64,000 nucleotides of DNA, from NCBI RefSeq assembly GCF_031877795.1, contig NC_133943.1, positions 11,091,001 through 11,155,000 on the forward strand. Reading direction: 5' to 3'. Shown one piece after another: positions 1-16,500 of this stretch. Both the position numbers and the translations under genes were made by a program. The DNA comes from Strix aluco (lineage: Eukaryota > Chordata > Aves > Strigiformes > Strigidae). Within the stretch, counting starts at the first letter, position 1. Each line of letters begins with the position of its first letter. A model generated the notes under the pieces. That model was not told where the DNA came from. It did no database searches and was given only the letters and a program-made list of their open reading frames with translations.

Positions 1-1579
<1,579 letters not shown>

Positions 1580-4209
1580 TTATCTAAGCTTTTCTATGTA
1601 AATCGTCCCCTGGACCTACCCAAGTATCTTAGAACCATAAATTAATACAAACTCATCATACCTTCAGGAACTAAGAGAGACAGTCAGGCAGATACACAGA
1701 CCTAGGACAGTGAGTTTATCACATTGAGTTTTAAAATAGCTGACAGCAGAATGTTTGACACCCACTTTTGTTTAGGACTAGGCATATAATTTTTATATCA
1801 TATTCAACAGGCAGAACACGCAGCATAACAGCCCATCCTAAAGAATAGCCTCACTTATTAAAAGCCCCGTCCTAACAAGTCCCACTGAAGCCAATTTAAA
1901 TTTTGGCCATTATTCAGGCTCCAGATTTTCAATATTAATCTCATACTATCACCTTGGGTTTTCCCCAGATCTCAGTGTCATATGCTGACTAATCCAGGTC
2001 CTACTAATCTTATAAAAATTAGGTGTCTCACACTAATGAAGAAGCCATAGTGGCTTTTAAAAGGGTACAGCCAAATTATCAAACCTGTATTGTCAATCTA
2101 CATTGAATTTATTTGTAATCTAGAATGACCCTAAATATTTTGGGTAAAATGCACCCACTGCAAACACAGAAAAGGTAACACCTAATGCCAACTGCTCCCA
2201 GAAGGGACGAGCATCAGGGCTGTACTCTAAAAATAACGGCCCTTCAGAGGAGTGAGCATATCCATCCCATTATACACAAGAATCTTAAAAGACTACCCAT
2301 CCATGAGCCTATGCACCTAAATAGCATTGTGAGAGCATGCCAGCACAGCCACACTATCTTACTCTAACTGGAAAATGCAAGAGAAGACAAAATGGCCCTG
2401 TCTTCAGCACTGGCCAAGAGTTGGAGCTCATCCCATAGAAAGGGGGGCTGTGGTTGTCAGCACACACTACCACTATGCTTCTGCACAGGATTCCCAACCC
2501 AGGGACAAGGTCCACAAAGCATACAATGGTTTGGTGCGGTTTGCAAGGTTCAGATAGGTTAAACACAAAAGGATAGAAAGAACATCGAAGCACTCAATCC
2601 CAGGGCCAACATTTCCACTTTTTGGCCTCCCATTCTGAACTGAAGGACTGCGCAGCTGTCAGCCTTGCCAAGGTGAAAATTAAATATTCCAGGACTGGTG
2701 ACTGGTTTATACAAGAGTGACAAGAGTGATCCTAAAGCTCTTTGTTAGAAACAAAAAGTCTTGAAGGATTGAAAAAGATTAAGTGATGCACAAGGTTGAG
2801 TTACCAGCTAATGAAGAGTTTATTTCCAAATGAAGACAGCAAAGTCTGGTTTGGACCAGAGAAAACCCCAGGTATTTAATCCTCCTGCACTTAATGCCAT
2901 GTGAAAATCAGAGTGAGAGAAAATCAGCGTGGAGTCATAAGCCAATTTTCTGGATTCAAATGCAAATCATTAAAGACTGATGAATATTTACATCCTTCAG
3001 TGAATCCATCTCAGTAATATTTATTACAGCAGCATTTGCAACATTAAGGCTTGGGAAGAAGAGGGGACAAAGCCATGCAAATACATTTATATTAGCATTT
3101 TGGAACTCAGGGTTTCTGATGACACAACATAGATGATGGGAAATGACACATGGGGACAAGCTTGATTCGGTGGCTTTGGGATGAACCCTAACCCTACCAT
3201 GAACTGAATCAAACCCCACTATGCTGTGAGATGCAGTCCAGCACACTGTGGACCAAAGAAAGCAAAGCTCCCTCTCCAGCCCAGACAAACTGACTGAGGT
3301 TAGCTCTGAGTTACGAAGAAGCAATAAGCTCATTTGCTCACTCAAGAGGAGGCAAGTTCACTCAGGACTCATGCAGCTGACCCCTAGCTTTCCAGTCTCC
3401 TCACTGGCCTTTTGTAAACCCAGTACAGTAAATTACAGATTGTCAGCCATCAACACCTGCCAACCAGTGTTCAGAAATCGCACTCTCTCTGTTTTCAAAC
3501 TTACCAGTCACAATATCCAATTCTCCCAAATGCATGCTTCCTGCTTTACATAAATCTTAGTTGCAGACAAATTTTTTAAGTATATGAGGGCTTTTCCACA
3601 AATTCTAACATTAGGTCTTGATGAAGGACTGTGAAGCCAGTATGTAAGAAAAAAAAAAAAAATTACAAGCCTTACTTGTCTCCAGATATAATTTAATTTT
3701 CTTCCACTCTTTGTCATGAACACCAGTTTTCTTACAGGTATTTTTAAACTGTTGTTACATTCAACGATATCCTATAAGCAGGAAAGTTTGGATTATGCTG
3801 TCTACAGGGATACAGCAGGAGACTGAAAATAAACCCGCACAGCCCTTCACAAGGCATCAGATTCAAGTCCAATAGCGACGTCTATCATGTCTGTGAATAA
3901 ATAAATAAGCTCAGTCCCCAGACAGATCAGAAGCTACTTGAAACCAAATTTGCTGACTGCGTCAGCAGTGAAATGTGTGTGTGCACAGAGCCATAGTCAT
4001 CCTGCTGGTCAGTGATTTGCAGAGGAAGTTGCAGAGGTATCAAAAAGCTTTAGTAGAGGAGGTAAGAAGTACCTTTGCTCAATGCCTTTTGGCATTGCAA
4101 AAGCTAAATATCTTGCTCTCCAGAAGTATCTTTGTCAGACACCTGGTAGAATTACTCAGCAGAAGAAAGACAGGGCAGTCAGTAAGGTCTCCTCTTTAAA
4201 GGAGAGCAC

Positions 4210-5512
4210 AGAAATAAAATCATAGAATCGTTTAGGTTGGAAAGGACCTTTAAGATCATTGAGTCCAACCATTAACCTAACACTGCCAAGTCCACCACTA
4301 AACCATGTCCCTAAGTGCCACATCTACACCTCTTCTAAACACCTCCAGGGATAGTGATTCAACCACTTCCCTGGGCAGCCTGTTCCAGTGCTTGACAACC
4401 CTTTCAGTGAAGAAATTTTTCCTAATATCCAACCTAAACCTCCCCTGGTGCAACTTGAGGCCATTTCCTCTTGTCCTATTGCTTGTTACTTGGGAGAAGA
4501 GATCAACATCCACCTTGCTACAACCTCCCTTCAGGTAATTGTAGAGGGTGATAAGGTCTCCCTGAGCCTCCTTTTCTCCAGACTAAACAACCCCAGTTCC
4601 CTCAGTCACTCCTCATAAGACTTGTGCTCCAGACCCTTCACCAGCTTCATTGCCCTTCTCTGGGCACACTCCAGCACCTCAATGTCTCTCTTGTTGGTGG
4701 TGGGGGGGAGCAAAACTGAACATGGTATTCGAGATGCAGCCTCACCAGTGCCGAGGACAGGGGGACAATCACTTCCCTCGTCCTGTTGCCCACACTATTT
4801 CTGATATAAGCCAGGATGCTATTGGCCTTCTTGGCCACCTGGGCACACTGCTGGATCATATTCCGTTGGCTGTCAACCAACACTCCCAGGTCCTTTGCTG
4901 GGCAGCTTTCCAGCCACTCCTCCCCAAGCCTGTAGCGTTGCGTGGGGTTGTTGTGACCCAAGTGCAGGACCCGGCACTGAGCCTTGTTGAACCTCATACA
5001 ATTGGCCTCAGCCCATTGATCCAGCCTGTCCAGATCCCTCTCTAGAGCCTTCCTACCCTCAAGCAGATCAGCACTCCTGCCCAGCTGGGTGTCATCTGCA
5101 ACCTTACTGAGGGTGCACTCGATTCCCTCATCGAGGTCATTGATAAAGATATTAAACAGAATTGGCTCCAGTACTGAGCCCTGGGGAACACCAGTTGTGA
5201 CCCGCCACCAACTGGATTTAACTCCACTCACCACAACTCTTTGGGCCTGGCCATCCAGCCAGATTTTTATGCCCATCCAAGTCATGAGCAGCCATTTTCT
5301 CCAGGAGAAAGTGGGTCACCTTGTCATAGAAGGAGATCAGGTTAGTCAAGAAGGACTTGTCTTTCATAAACCCACACTGACTGGGCCTGATTACCTGGTT
5401 GTCCTGTATGTGCCACATGATGGCACTCAAGATGATCTGCTCCATAACCTTCCCTGGCACTGAGGTCAGGCTGACAGGCCTGTAGTTCCCCAGATCCTCC
5501 TTCCAGCTGCTG
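4210..5512 (-). mobile_element. CR1 LINE retrotransposon, 5'-truncated, internally deleted
   Basis: The minus strand carries the C-terminal half of a CR1 reverse transcriptase and the CR1 3' UTR. The 3' terminus is marked by the octamer-like tail ATTCTATGATTTTATT, seen on the plus strand as aataaaatcatagaat. RT landmarks are [37 protein letters not shown] and an ADD catalytic box written VADDTQ. The block expected to contain the first catalytic aspartate (DFSKAFDT region) is missing: the frame passes from FYDKVTH straight to LLEKMAAHD near 5308. A second small deletion with frame change follows near 5262-5275, and the C-rich stretch near 4700-4712 shifts the frame again. The copy is therefore dead. 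Both boundaries are approximate. Confidence 0.93.
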
Positions 5513-7704
5513 TATGCCAAGATGACAAAGGACAAACAGAAAACTGAAAGCCTGTAGTGTGGGGGTAGCATTCAATGCTGTGGCAGTAACAATAAAAATG
5601 CAATTTTGCTGAGGGCACAGGGTGAACATTTAGAAGAAAAGAGCTACCTCTTGTTCAGTCTCCTACAGTCTAAATAAATAAGCCTGAGCATGGATCCCAC
5701 TTTTTCATCAACATTCACCCCCTCTTCATCCAACAAGCTGCCATCAGAATGCCCACGCAAAGGCATCGGGAAATTGAGTTGTGTTCACCAAACTTGAGCT
5801 CCTGCACTAGTGAGACCATCCCAGTCAGGGCTACCTTAGCAGTATCCAGAGACAGGAGTGAACAGTCAGATGACAATACGCAAATACACACACACACGCC
5901 TACACGCACTTTTTAATGAAGCATTTGCTACATTGACAGCCTCCCATGCACGTGTCAGTTGTGAGTGTCTCCGACACAAGTTTAAATGAGAGCTGGTCAA
6001 AACCCAAAAGAACTTTTCTGAAGCACAAAGCATTAATCTAAGTGCAAATTTAGAAAAGGAATAATTAAATTTATAAAGAATTTTTTCTATATTTTTAGCA
6101 TTATTGGGTTTTTGCTATTTCGGTTGCTTATTCTGTTTTCATTTTCCAGTTTTCTGATTTGGGTTGGGTGGGAAAGAAGATTTGCCTTCCTCCCGTTCCC
6201 TGCCATCACTTCTTTTTCACCTTTTCTTTCCATTTTGTCACTGAGAAAAAATTCCTGGCAGTAAAGTCTTCCAGAAATTCTAACCAAATTGCTGTTGGAT
6301 GTACAGTAATAAAAACCCCACTGACTCCCCAGTCAGTGTAATGATCAGCGTTCATTTATCACCGGCTGCCCCAGAGCAGTTCCATCAGAGCCCAGGATCC
6401 CACTGTTTCAATGCAAACAAGGTACATTCATCTCATACCATGACAGGTTTCCTGGGAGAGCTACTGGCATTCATTACAAACCACAGCAAACAGAATGATT
6501 CCCATTCCCTCTTCTTGCCCATTTTGCAGCTTTACTGACTTCAGTAGAGTTGTTCTTGATTGAAACCAGCAAAAGGAAGTATAAAATTGGGGTCCTGTGT
6601 AGGTTGCAATTCAAAGCAAACAGAAGTGAAAGAAATGCCCATCTCCTCATTCCCTTCTCTGCAATGCTGTTCTGTTACGGTGGAAATGAACTGCTGTATG
6701 GGGGCAACTTCCAGAGCTGGCAGCAATGCTTGGCTGTGCTCTGGCCTCCTAAGCAATGAATGACAATAAATGCAGACAATCAAGCCAGTGCTTAAATGGA
6801 CAAATAGTCTCTTGAATACTCCCAAAAAAAGACAATTAGCCCCCTTTCCATCCCCACTGCAGAAACACCGTTCTGCCCATTCTCTGCACTTGCCTCCTTG
6901 AGCTCTCGCCTCCTCCTGCATGCTCCCAAAGGCTTGTTAGTCAAGTAACTCACACTCCTCATGGCAAGAAGGGTCTGGCTGTTTTAGGCTGGCATCCCTA
7001 ACTGTGAGTTTACTGGGGCAGAGAATTATTGTTATTATTATTTTTATTCATCACATGAAGCAACCTGCAGACCTGCAAATTAATATTATAAAGCAAGAAC
7101 AGTCCCATCAGCTTTTTGGATTGTCTGAGCCTTTGCAATTGCTGTGTAAATACCCTTTGAACTTTTTTTGACACTTGTCAGCCTTTGTGTTTCATTATCT
7201 AGGCCCTGATCCAGCACCAGATTATGCCCGTGCCCCACTTTGTGTGTTGTGATTGTCCACCAAAGAAAGCAGCCTCCCTGCCAGGTTAGTCCAGTCCATC
7301 TGTAGTCCTTTAAAGTCCGTACTGTGGATGGAACCCAGATGACTACCAGCTCAGGGGATCTCCCTGCAAATTATGTTGCTGCCATGACCTATTCTTAAAC
7401 TTTTCACACTATTTCCCAGAGACCCTCCACCTTTAAATTGCAGAGACCCTGTGATGTTTATGGCAGATGCAATGAAGGGGACACAAATAAATTACTTGGG
7501 ACTTTCTTCATTTTATATCTGAAAAAATGTTCTTTGAAAGTTGCTTCCTAGATGAAGCCTGAAAAATGATTGTAAGAATACAGGAAGAGAGAAAAGGGCT
7601 CCCACAGAGCAGCAAAAAGACACCTCTAATTACAGGAATCCACACTGCAGTCCTTGCAGCTTCCTCCATAACCAAGTTTATCTAGCATTTGAACTCATTA
7701 ACTT

Positions 7705-7812
7705 CCAATTCAGCAAAGCACTTAAGCATGCCAGTAGTCCTATTAACATGAGCAGGATTAGTCAGATATTTAAAGTTAAGTGTGCATTTAAGTGCTTTGG
7801 CCAGATCAGAGC
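7705..7812. repeat. Small foldback (MITE-like) element, copy 1
   Basis: Imperfect inverted arms are visible: cagcaaagcacttaagcatg at 7711-7730 and tgcatttaagtgctttgg at 7783-7800, whose reverse complement shares AAAGCACTTAA with the left arm. The short interior contains agtagtcctatt. The same arms occur at 31941-32034, so this is a dispersed repeat and not a chance palindrome. It resembles an old palindromic non-autonomous DNA element common in reptile genomes as I remember it. The family name is not assigned. Confidence 0.6.
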
Positions 7813-10800
7813 TTAAACTGCCTTCAATCACCTTCCCACATACTGATGCTTAGGGCTCCTGTGGCATTCTTTGGCAAGACCGCTCAAAACGCTTTACCTA
7901 CCAGTATGACCCCAGCATCCCCATATTACTGATGGAGAAGTAGGAAAAAAATGAGAAAAGAAAGAAGCTTAGTAACGTGCTGAGTCATACCAGCAATTGG
8001 TGGTTGAGTCAGGAAGATAGACCACAGCTCGCTGCTACTTACAGTGCACCGTGTTTTCCCAGGTTTTAATTAACTGAGTGATAATAGTAGCTCCAGCACA
8101 TTCTCCATATAAATATAACATTCTAGGGATTAAGGGCTAGCAATGTATGGCTGGCGTGGGTAGGAAGTCAGATGCTCTATGGAAAATGGCAGCCCTCTGC
8201 AGAATTGTGTTCTCAATCATCCTAATGATGCTGTTTGCTATTACATTTATTGAGTCCTAAACCTAAATGCACTTATTATTCTAGTCTTAATGCTAGTGAC
8301 ACCACTGGAATCAATAGGAAACCTTTCCTCTGCTTTAATGAATGCAGGACCAGGCACCTTCTCTGTAGTGATACTTTGGAAAATTATAGGTGTGCTGAGG
8401 TGAAAAAAAACAGATGAGAGTCTGCGTACACCAGCAGGAAATCCATCATCGACAACCTTGAGAAAGTAAACAGTAGGAGAGTGCTGGGAAATCTAGAGAT
8501 TTTGGATGCTGAAAGAAAAAAGAAAGCAAGCTTCTAACCAACTGGACTATATTAAAAGCATTTGCTCTGAGGAGGAAGGAGCAGAGTAGACGTGAAATGT
8601 GACAAATGGAAAAATATCACATTAAGCATGGAACCTTAAAAAGGATTTTCCTGCAATAGAATGAAGTAAGTGTTTCAGAAAATGAACTGATATGAATTCT
8701 GAGTCTTGTCTCAGACTGGCTAAATGTAACATCATTTATTGCCACTTTATATTTGCGTTTGAGCTCTATGGTTTTCCCTGAAGAAATGAGTAATAATATT
8801 TAACATAACTGGCATTGTGAAAACTTTAAATTATTCATCTGGAAAAGGACATGCAGCCCTGCTGTAATTCCCACTTCACTGCCACAGCGCATGTAATATA
8901 TCATGGTTCAGGTGCTGCAAAGTGCAAACCATAAAAATTTAAAATACTACTTCCTGGGATTATTAATAATGAAGAGTCTCTCACTCAGAGTGGCTTTCAG
9001 ATTGACAGAAGAGATAAACAAAATGTTTCTCCTACCAAGGAGAAAGGTTTCTTCCAAGTTCAAAGCTGGATTTTGTAGTCCCATAAAATGGTTGTAACAC
9101 CCCCATCAGTTTCCATGTGGATTAGTCATGCTCACTTCTAAATGAAAATGAGACTCTCTGCTTCATTCCTTTCCAGGCCTTTCTTCATTCCTTGCAGAGA
9201 GAGAACAGAAAATATAAACTTATCATTGGCACCGTCATCGTGGTTTCCTTCACCTTCATTACCCAACTGAGCATCAATAGCTGAGAAGGACCTTAGAGCG
9301 AGCTGCAGCATGCTGTCCAGGTTACTGCTGATAGCAAAATGGTGACCCCCAGTCTTGGCATTAAATCTGCTGTGGCTGAGTCGGTTTCTATGCTTATGCG
9401 CTACAAGCCAAGGGATGGCTAAAATTCACCACCTGCTCACACACAAAATTCTTGAGTGATCTACAAGCTCTAATCCTCACACACTGCCAGCTTCAAAGAG
9501 CAAATGAGATGTGCACATTGCCAACAGTAGCTGAAGTTAAAATACTCAGCAGTAAAAAAGTATAGGAAAAGAGATGGAAAAATCACATTTCAGAGCTTAA
9601 AGCAATCTCTTTCTTTGCAGGCTTACGATGAAACATTCATAGACTTGAGCAGCTCCGTGCCTACTGTAGCATCTCCTGTACCTCCTTCTGACTCTTACAC
9701 TGGCTACTGCTAGAAACAGGACACACTGGACTGGGTGGACCGGTAATCTCAGACTACCTGGAAATCACCATGCTGCATATTCCCAGATTTTTAGACAATT
9801 AGGTCTTTAAAACTTTACTAAATAATTATGACTACGTCCCATCCCATGGGAGAGGCAGCTATGATTCCAAATCTACAGGATGAACACGTCTCAGCAGGCA
9901 GACTTCACAGAGATTAGTATTAGAACTGGCATTTGGAATGTAGTAATGGTAGTCCCCATGGCATCCTAGCCACTATTTGAATACATAAATGCCTGAGAAA
10001 TCAAGAAGCAAAAAGGAAAAAAAAGGAAAATTTAAGAAAAAGGATGCCCTGGGATCAAATCTATAGTCAATGGAGAAAGCCACAGTCAGTAGAAACACTC
10101 TGCTTTTTTTCCCCTGTATCAGCTCATCTAATGGGTGTTGTGCTGGAAATGAGTTTCACAGAGGGTGGTAGAAAAAAAGTGGTCTCCTGAATCAGTGCCA
10201 GGAGGCTATTCCAGGCATAAGGAACATCACAAAAGGACAAAGACAGAAAACGTAATCAGCCCTGGCATCACCGGTGAAAGGCAGCACAGAATGCAAAGGC
10301 TGCATTGGGAGCTGAAAACAGCTGAGAAGGGAAATGCATAGCTCACAAGCACAAAGGAAACTTGGAAATCATTCCGCTAAGTCTCCCTACAAATCCCTTG
10401 GTGACCATAACCATCAGGAACCCACAGGAGGCTGTGGAGGGGTGACAAAAATTGATTTCAGTAGGTTCAGCCAGGAGAGGGTACAGCAAAGCAGACAAAA
10501 GAATCAATCACTCAGCTGTAGTGATGGTAAATTGGCCAGGGTATATTAGCAGAGCTCCATTGATTTAATCTAAACTACACTGATTTACACTAGTCAAGAA
10601 TCCTGTCCAGTCTTACCTTCCAGACCAGAAAGTAGCTGGTATGTGGGTTTCACTTCACAGTTTTGCTGAAATAAATTCCACCTGCAGCAATGGGCTTTCG
10701 TCTTAGAAAAAATAATAGATTGCAACAGGCTTCGCCAAACATCCATACACTAACACACTTCTGTGGCCATTTCTGCTGTTTCTGCAGAATGCAGCTCTAG

Positions 10801-13800
10801 GAATTGCAGTGCAGATATAACTTGGTTTAAAGAGAGGCAATGGAGCTCACAAAACCAGGCACAAACTAGCTTTAAACCACCTAATTCAGACACCGATAGC
10901 AGTGCAGTTAAGGAGAGTAATTTCTGCACAGGCTACACAAATCCTGAGATTTCCTATCGTGAGGAGAAGCAGTAGCAACACGTTATCTGTATGCAAGTGA
11001 GGCAGTTGAATGCTACCCCAGGTGTCTGTGAAGGCTGCAAGCTCCGAGTGGATCACCCGCGAGCAGAGGTGTTCGGTGTGCTAGAAGGGTAGCCCGACTG
11101 CAGACATAGGCAAAAAAGAGGAGCAGGAACTGCCAAGAACCTCAAGTAGGGCTGTCCAAAACATGGAAACAAAATCAAAAATGGTTACCCCAGGAACTCT
11201 GCACTGCCAGAGTGTGCGTTGCTGCAAATATTTATTACAGCTTAATGAGCAGAGGCAGTGTTTACATTCAAATACACATTTAGAGGACAAATGGATTTTC
11301 ACAGTGCAGGAGGAGGACAAATGTCACAGGAGAGGAAGGCTCAGACTTTGGTATTTGTGGGGATTAGGCAAAGTATCCCAAGTGAAGAAAGGATGGGGAA
11401 AGGCAAGACAGCCTGCCCATTCCTTCATAACGCTCTCTTTTTATTTCCTGCCTTTCTTTTATTCAGGCTTTCTTCCCCTTTGCATCCTTCTCCTCCCCTT
11501 TACTCTTCCTTCCTTCAGCTGCCACAAATACTAGCCCTGCCCCATCTCTCCTTTTGCCATTCGCTCCATCCCACCAAACTCACCAGCAGCGTGAGCAGGA
11601 GCACAGGCGCCTGCCCCCGGCTGCATCAGGAGCCCTCCTCGGACAGCGGCAGGGAAGGGGAGCTGCCTCTGGCCCCACCACGTGTAGGAGCACCCCAAAA
11701 CCAGCTCCATGCAGATGGCGTGTGCCTTCAGGCTGCCTAGAGCTGCCGTGCACTGCTAGGCTTCGCAGAGGGCAGACTGACATCAGTATTTCAGGACAGA
11801 GCTGCAAGTAGTCCCCTAGGTACAAAAGCACTCAGCCGACGTACAATTAATTATGCCTGCTCAGCTGGCCAGGACAAAACATTATTTTCTGTTAAACCAA
11901 TAGGGACAGGCTGGGAACACAAGGGACCTTCCTGATTTTCAGGAAATCTTGATTACACTGTGTAAACGTGTGGACTCGGCCACTCTGAGAGGGGTGCGGC
12001 CCAGGAGGGCAAGAGGCAGGAGCATGGGATGGGAACAGCATTTGAAGAGAGCAGTTCAATCTATTTTATTCTTTCTTGGGTTGGATGGCAGGAATTTGTC
12101 ACCAGAGAAATTATTTCTCAAGCCTCCAGATGCATTCAAAATAAAGAACAATGGACCACATGATAAGCCTTCTGCAGCCTTCACCACAAAAGAGATGCTG
12201 GATGTTTTTTTCAGCCCTGACAATAGCTTTCATGCACTTTCGTGTTATGTGAAATTAGGATTTTTACTGCCAGAACAGAGGCATTTCCTGCTGGATTATA
12301 CCGAAGCAAGCCTATGAGACCAAGGGGTCCCCAGTTGTTGGTCTCATTTAAAATTTCAGTGAAACAGTATGGTCCCTGAAAAGCTGCATATCTTTTAGCA
12401 TTATCATTGCAGAGACACATAACAATTACAGCCAAAGCACTTTGTCTACGCCTAGAAAACAAGTGAACAGCTAGTCTTTTCTCCTTTAGTCCTAAAAGAA
12501 AGAAGACTTCTTTCTTTGCTTTTTGAATAAGAAGAAACGAAATTCAGAGACATAAAAAGCCAGGTCAAGGGTTTGTCACCGGTGATAGCTATTATTCCTG
12601 TTACATGGATGGTTTTCAGCAGAAAGGCCACGCAAAAATGATTTAAGAGCATCTGTCTCTGCCTTCTGCAAATGCCGCCCCAGCAAGAGAACAGGGGGAC
12701 AAGGGAAGTGCTTGAAGATAGTCAATAAATACAAATACACAGCAGGTTTAGCACCCTAGGGGAGAAATTACTGTCCCAGGTACACTTCTCCCCTTGCAGC
12801 CATACAAGTGCTGACAGAACGACGAGAATGCTGATGCTGCAGGAGCAATAGTACAAGCCTTGGCAGGAGACATCCTTGTCTGGTGGAAAAAGAAATAGTC
12901 CAGTGGCCAATCATTTTTTAAAAAGGTTACCAAATTCAAGCTTCCTGATTTCCTGCCTGGATTTTTCCAGCAGCATCCAGGTGGAAGTCAGAGGGAGCTG
13001 CTAAGCTCACAGTGCTTTGAAAAACAAGCCTGTTAGGGAAGCGTCCCCAAAACCACAGCCAATAGGTTTAAGCATATCTTTAAGCAAGTGTTTCCCCCTA
13101 TAACCCCCACCTGATTTCTTGTAATGAAGGAACTATCTGAAAAGAGATGGGCTTCAGGGATTACATCACATGAGCAAAAGCCTAATTTTTATACTCTTTC
13201 TTTGTGTCCTTTCTCTGAAAGAGGAGCCAGACACAGAAAACACTTTGAAAGAGATGAAGCTATGGTGAAACACCCACAGAGGTTAATGCTGCGAGTTACT
13301 TCGAGTGACTCTCAGGTGATCCACTTACAAAAATATCCTTAAAATGAAGAAAAATCAGGTATTTAAAGCCCTTAAAACACAATTTTCAGTGTGTAGATCC
13401 CATAGACTTTGTGGCGTGCTTTTAAGGACCTGCAAAGGTAAGTGTACTGACAAACAACAGGTTTGTTTTTCTTCAATTTGCATGCAGGTGTCTAAGACTC
13501 AACTGGAACAGCCTATAAATTAACAGAGCTTGCAAACCTTTGCCATGCAATATACATGCACCAGGTGAAGGCATTATTGCACACTGGTAGGAACAGCAGT
13601 TGGGTTGCCCAGCACAGACCTAGTATACTCTTGGATCACTAGCCAAAGCTGGTACTACTCCTCCTTTTCCAGACAGGCTGAAGGTAGAGCAAGTACATAG
13701 CCCCAAGCTGCAGTCAAACCTCCTTGCCCTGGTTTTGATGTACTCTGGATTGCCCTGAACCCAAGGTTAGACCCAGGTTGAGAGCTCACAGTTTCTTAAA

Positions 13801-16176
13801 TGAAGATATCCTCTAATGGTAAAGAAAAGCCCAGAAAGGGGAGTATTTAGCAGGGTTATTTTCCTTTTTTTCCCCCCTAGATTTCACTTACAGGAAAATG
13901 CCAGGGTGCACCAGCTCCTTCTTGCAGGGCAAAGGGATGTGATGCACAGCAGCTGCCGGCGGGCAGGCGGCAGGGCCAGGAGCGTTGCCGCCTTGCGGTT
14001 AAATGCCAGCAGCAATGGGTTTGCATTGGAGCAAACGAGCCAGCAAAGCCCTTCCGAGCTGTTGCGCCCAAACCCCAACACCAAAGCTGGCTTGGCTCTG
14101 GACATCTATGCAGCATCCCATGCAAGAGGCACAGAAAGTGCCTTGGCTTATGTTCTTGCTCTCCCAAGCTAAAAATCAACTGCTGGCAGGTGCTAGGAAT
14201 AGATAGAAAAAAAGTCAAATTTTAGTTTTTTTTTTTTAACCCTGCCTCCTGACTGCAAGGCAAGTCCAAACAAGAATACACTCTGAAAGACTTGAAATCC
14301 GTGTCTTCTCTTCCTCAGGCTCACAATCTGACTGAATTCAGTAGCAGCATTGCCTTCCTAAGTACAAAGCCAAAATTTCCCCCTATCACTTAACTTTTGC
14401 CCAAGCTTTTCACCTAAGGCTCAACTCTGCCCTGGGGTGAACTCACCCCAACAGAATCTTTTCTACAAAGAGCAAAGGAAACAGATTGTGAATTATTTTG
14501 CTTTTATCATAAGTAACCTTTCCTTCTTGCAAACTGATCTCCAGTCGCCGTTAGCTCCAGGCCTGCTGCACACAGGAGCTGAACCACAGCCTGCAGAAAT
14601 CAATACCATTGAATCTAATGAGCTCTGAATCATGCTTAGCACTCCTGGAGATGCATCCGCTCTTCCAGCAAAGAAAAATATGGATGTCAGTAGATGCATT
14701 GACAGTAAAGTATGCTAATGAAGGTAATGTAACCTAACAACATGTGAATTATTGATGTAGGCATGTTTAAACAGAAAAATCAGCAAGGAATCACACCAGA
14801 CCAATACACTCCAGTGTTTGTTCACCAACAGGCAATTGGAACATGGTGGTCGTGAGAACACTCATTACCACTTTATTAGCTTGAAAGGATTTTTGTTAGG
14901 TTATCCATGTCTCACCTGTTACATGAGTCATTTAAATTTCACGTCGTGTAACACTGCGTGATCTCAAAGAGCCATTTGTACTGGCATCAAATGAGCTATT
15001 TATACATCTATAGGTTCCTCTGAGCTTTTCAGATGTTTACAGTAGTAGTATAATCATACTACTTTGCCTGAATTATTTTGCTTAATATTTATCAGAGTCA
15101 TACATAAGGGCTGGTTTAGCCTCTCATTCACAGTTCATGGAAATGTAACTCCATGAGGCACATGGAAAAACTAGCTCCTTTGTCTGGCATGGCTCTGGTT
15201 CCCAGAATGTCAAGGCAGTGGACTCAACTCCATCATAAAATAAACATAGTTTGTCTATCTAGACAGTTTTATCACATCCATCATCATGTTCTCCAAATGT
15301 ATTTAGAGAAAATTCATTTTGTACTACAGTAAAAACAGGATATGTGTTCAATAATCATCAGTGCTAATTTTACTATTATTCCATTATCCTGTGAGATCTA
15401 ATCATTATGTCTGTACTTTTGGGTGAGTTGGCTCCATCTCTGTGGTATCTGGGAACTACATTGCAGACAGGCGTTGTTTTTTGTAAGGACTGTTGGGGCA
15501 TACAGATTTTTATGGTCTCATCGTGTCCTCACCAGGTTGTATTGATATACATCATCACTGCATCAATAGCGACAAAAGATTTCCTAGCACATACTGCATC
15601 TAAAGAACCCCAACCACCAAACCGCAGCCAATCGCTGATGCATGTTTCTGGACATTTTAGTGCTGCATTCAGTTCTGAGAGTACTGAGTGGGCAGGGGAG
15701 AAAGCTGTCCCCTGGCTGGAGCCAATGGGGGAAATGAATCCCTGGATTGCTCCATCACCACCCCGTGCATGGGGGAACTCAGCTGCTCTCTTCAGAGAAA
15801 TCAGCATCCTCAATGTCCAAATAAGCTTTCCAAAGCCATGAGGAAGAAAAGACCTTAACTGAGATAATTAAAGTAGCTGCGTATTTCGGGAGAGTTATCG
15901 CATTACTTGCAATGCAGGCAATTTATCTTACTGATAATAACACATTGTAAGCTGCTCCTCAATTAATCCAGCACTTGCAGGAGAAACACACTAACCCTTT
16001 TCCAGTTGTATTTATGAAGGATATTTGGGGTTTTTTTGAGGAGGGAAGGAGTCCGAGGACATTTGCGTGCTTATTTGCCATGTTAAAAGAAATAAATACA
16101 CTATGAATGAAAACCCCTTTTTATTTATTGTATTAACACTATGCTACAGTTTGCATCACCAGAGACCAGTAAGTCA

Positions 16177-16500
<324 letters not shown>

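Noticed and set aside
3184-3197. Interstitial telomere-like aaccctaaccctac
   Set aside because: Only about two units; expected by chance or as a trace, not a real telomeric array.
11258-11740. 160-codon plus-strand open frame in NSG2 intron 2
   Set aside because: No recognisable domain, low-complexity Ser/Pro/Leu sequence, no convincing splice sites.
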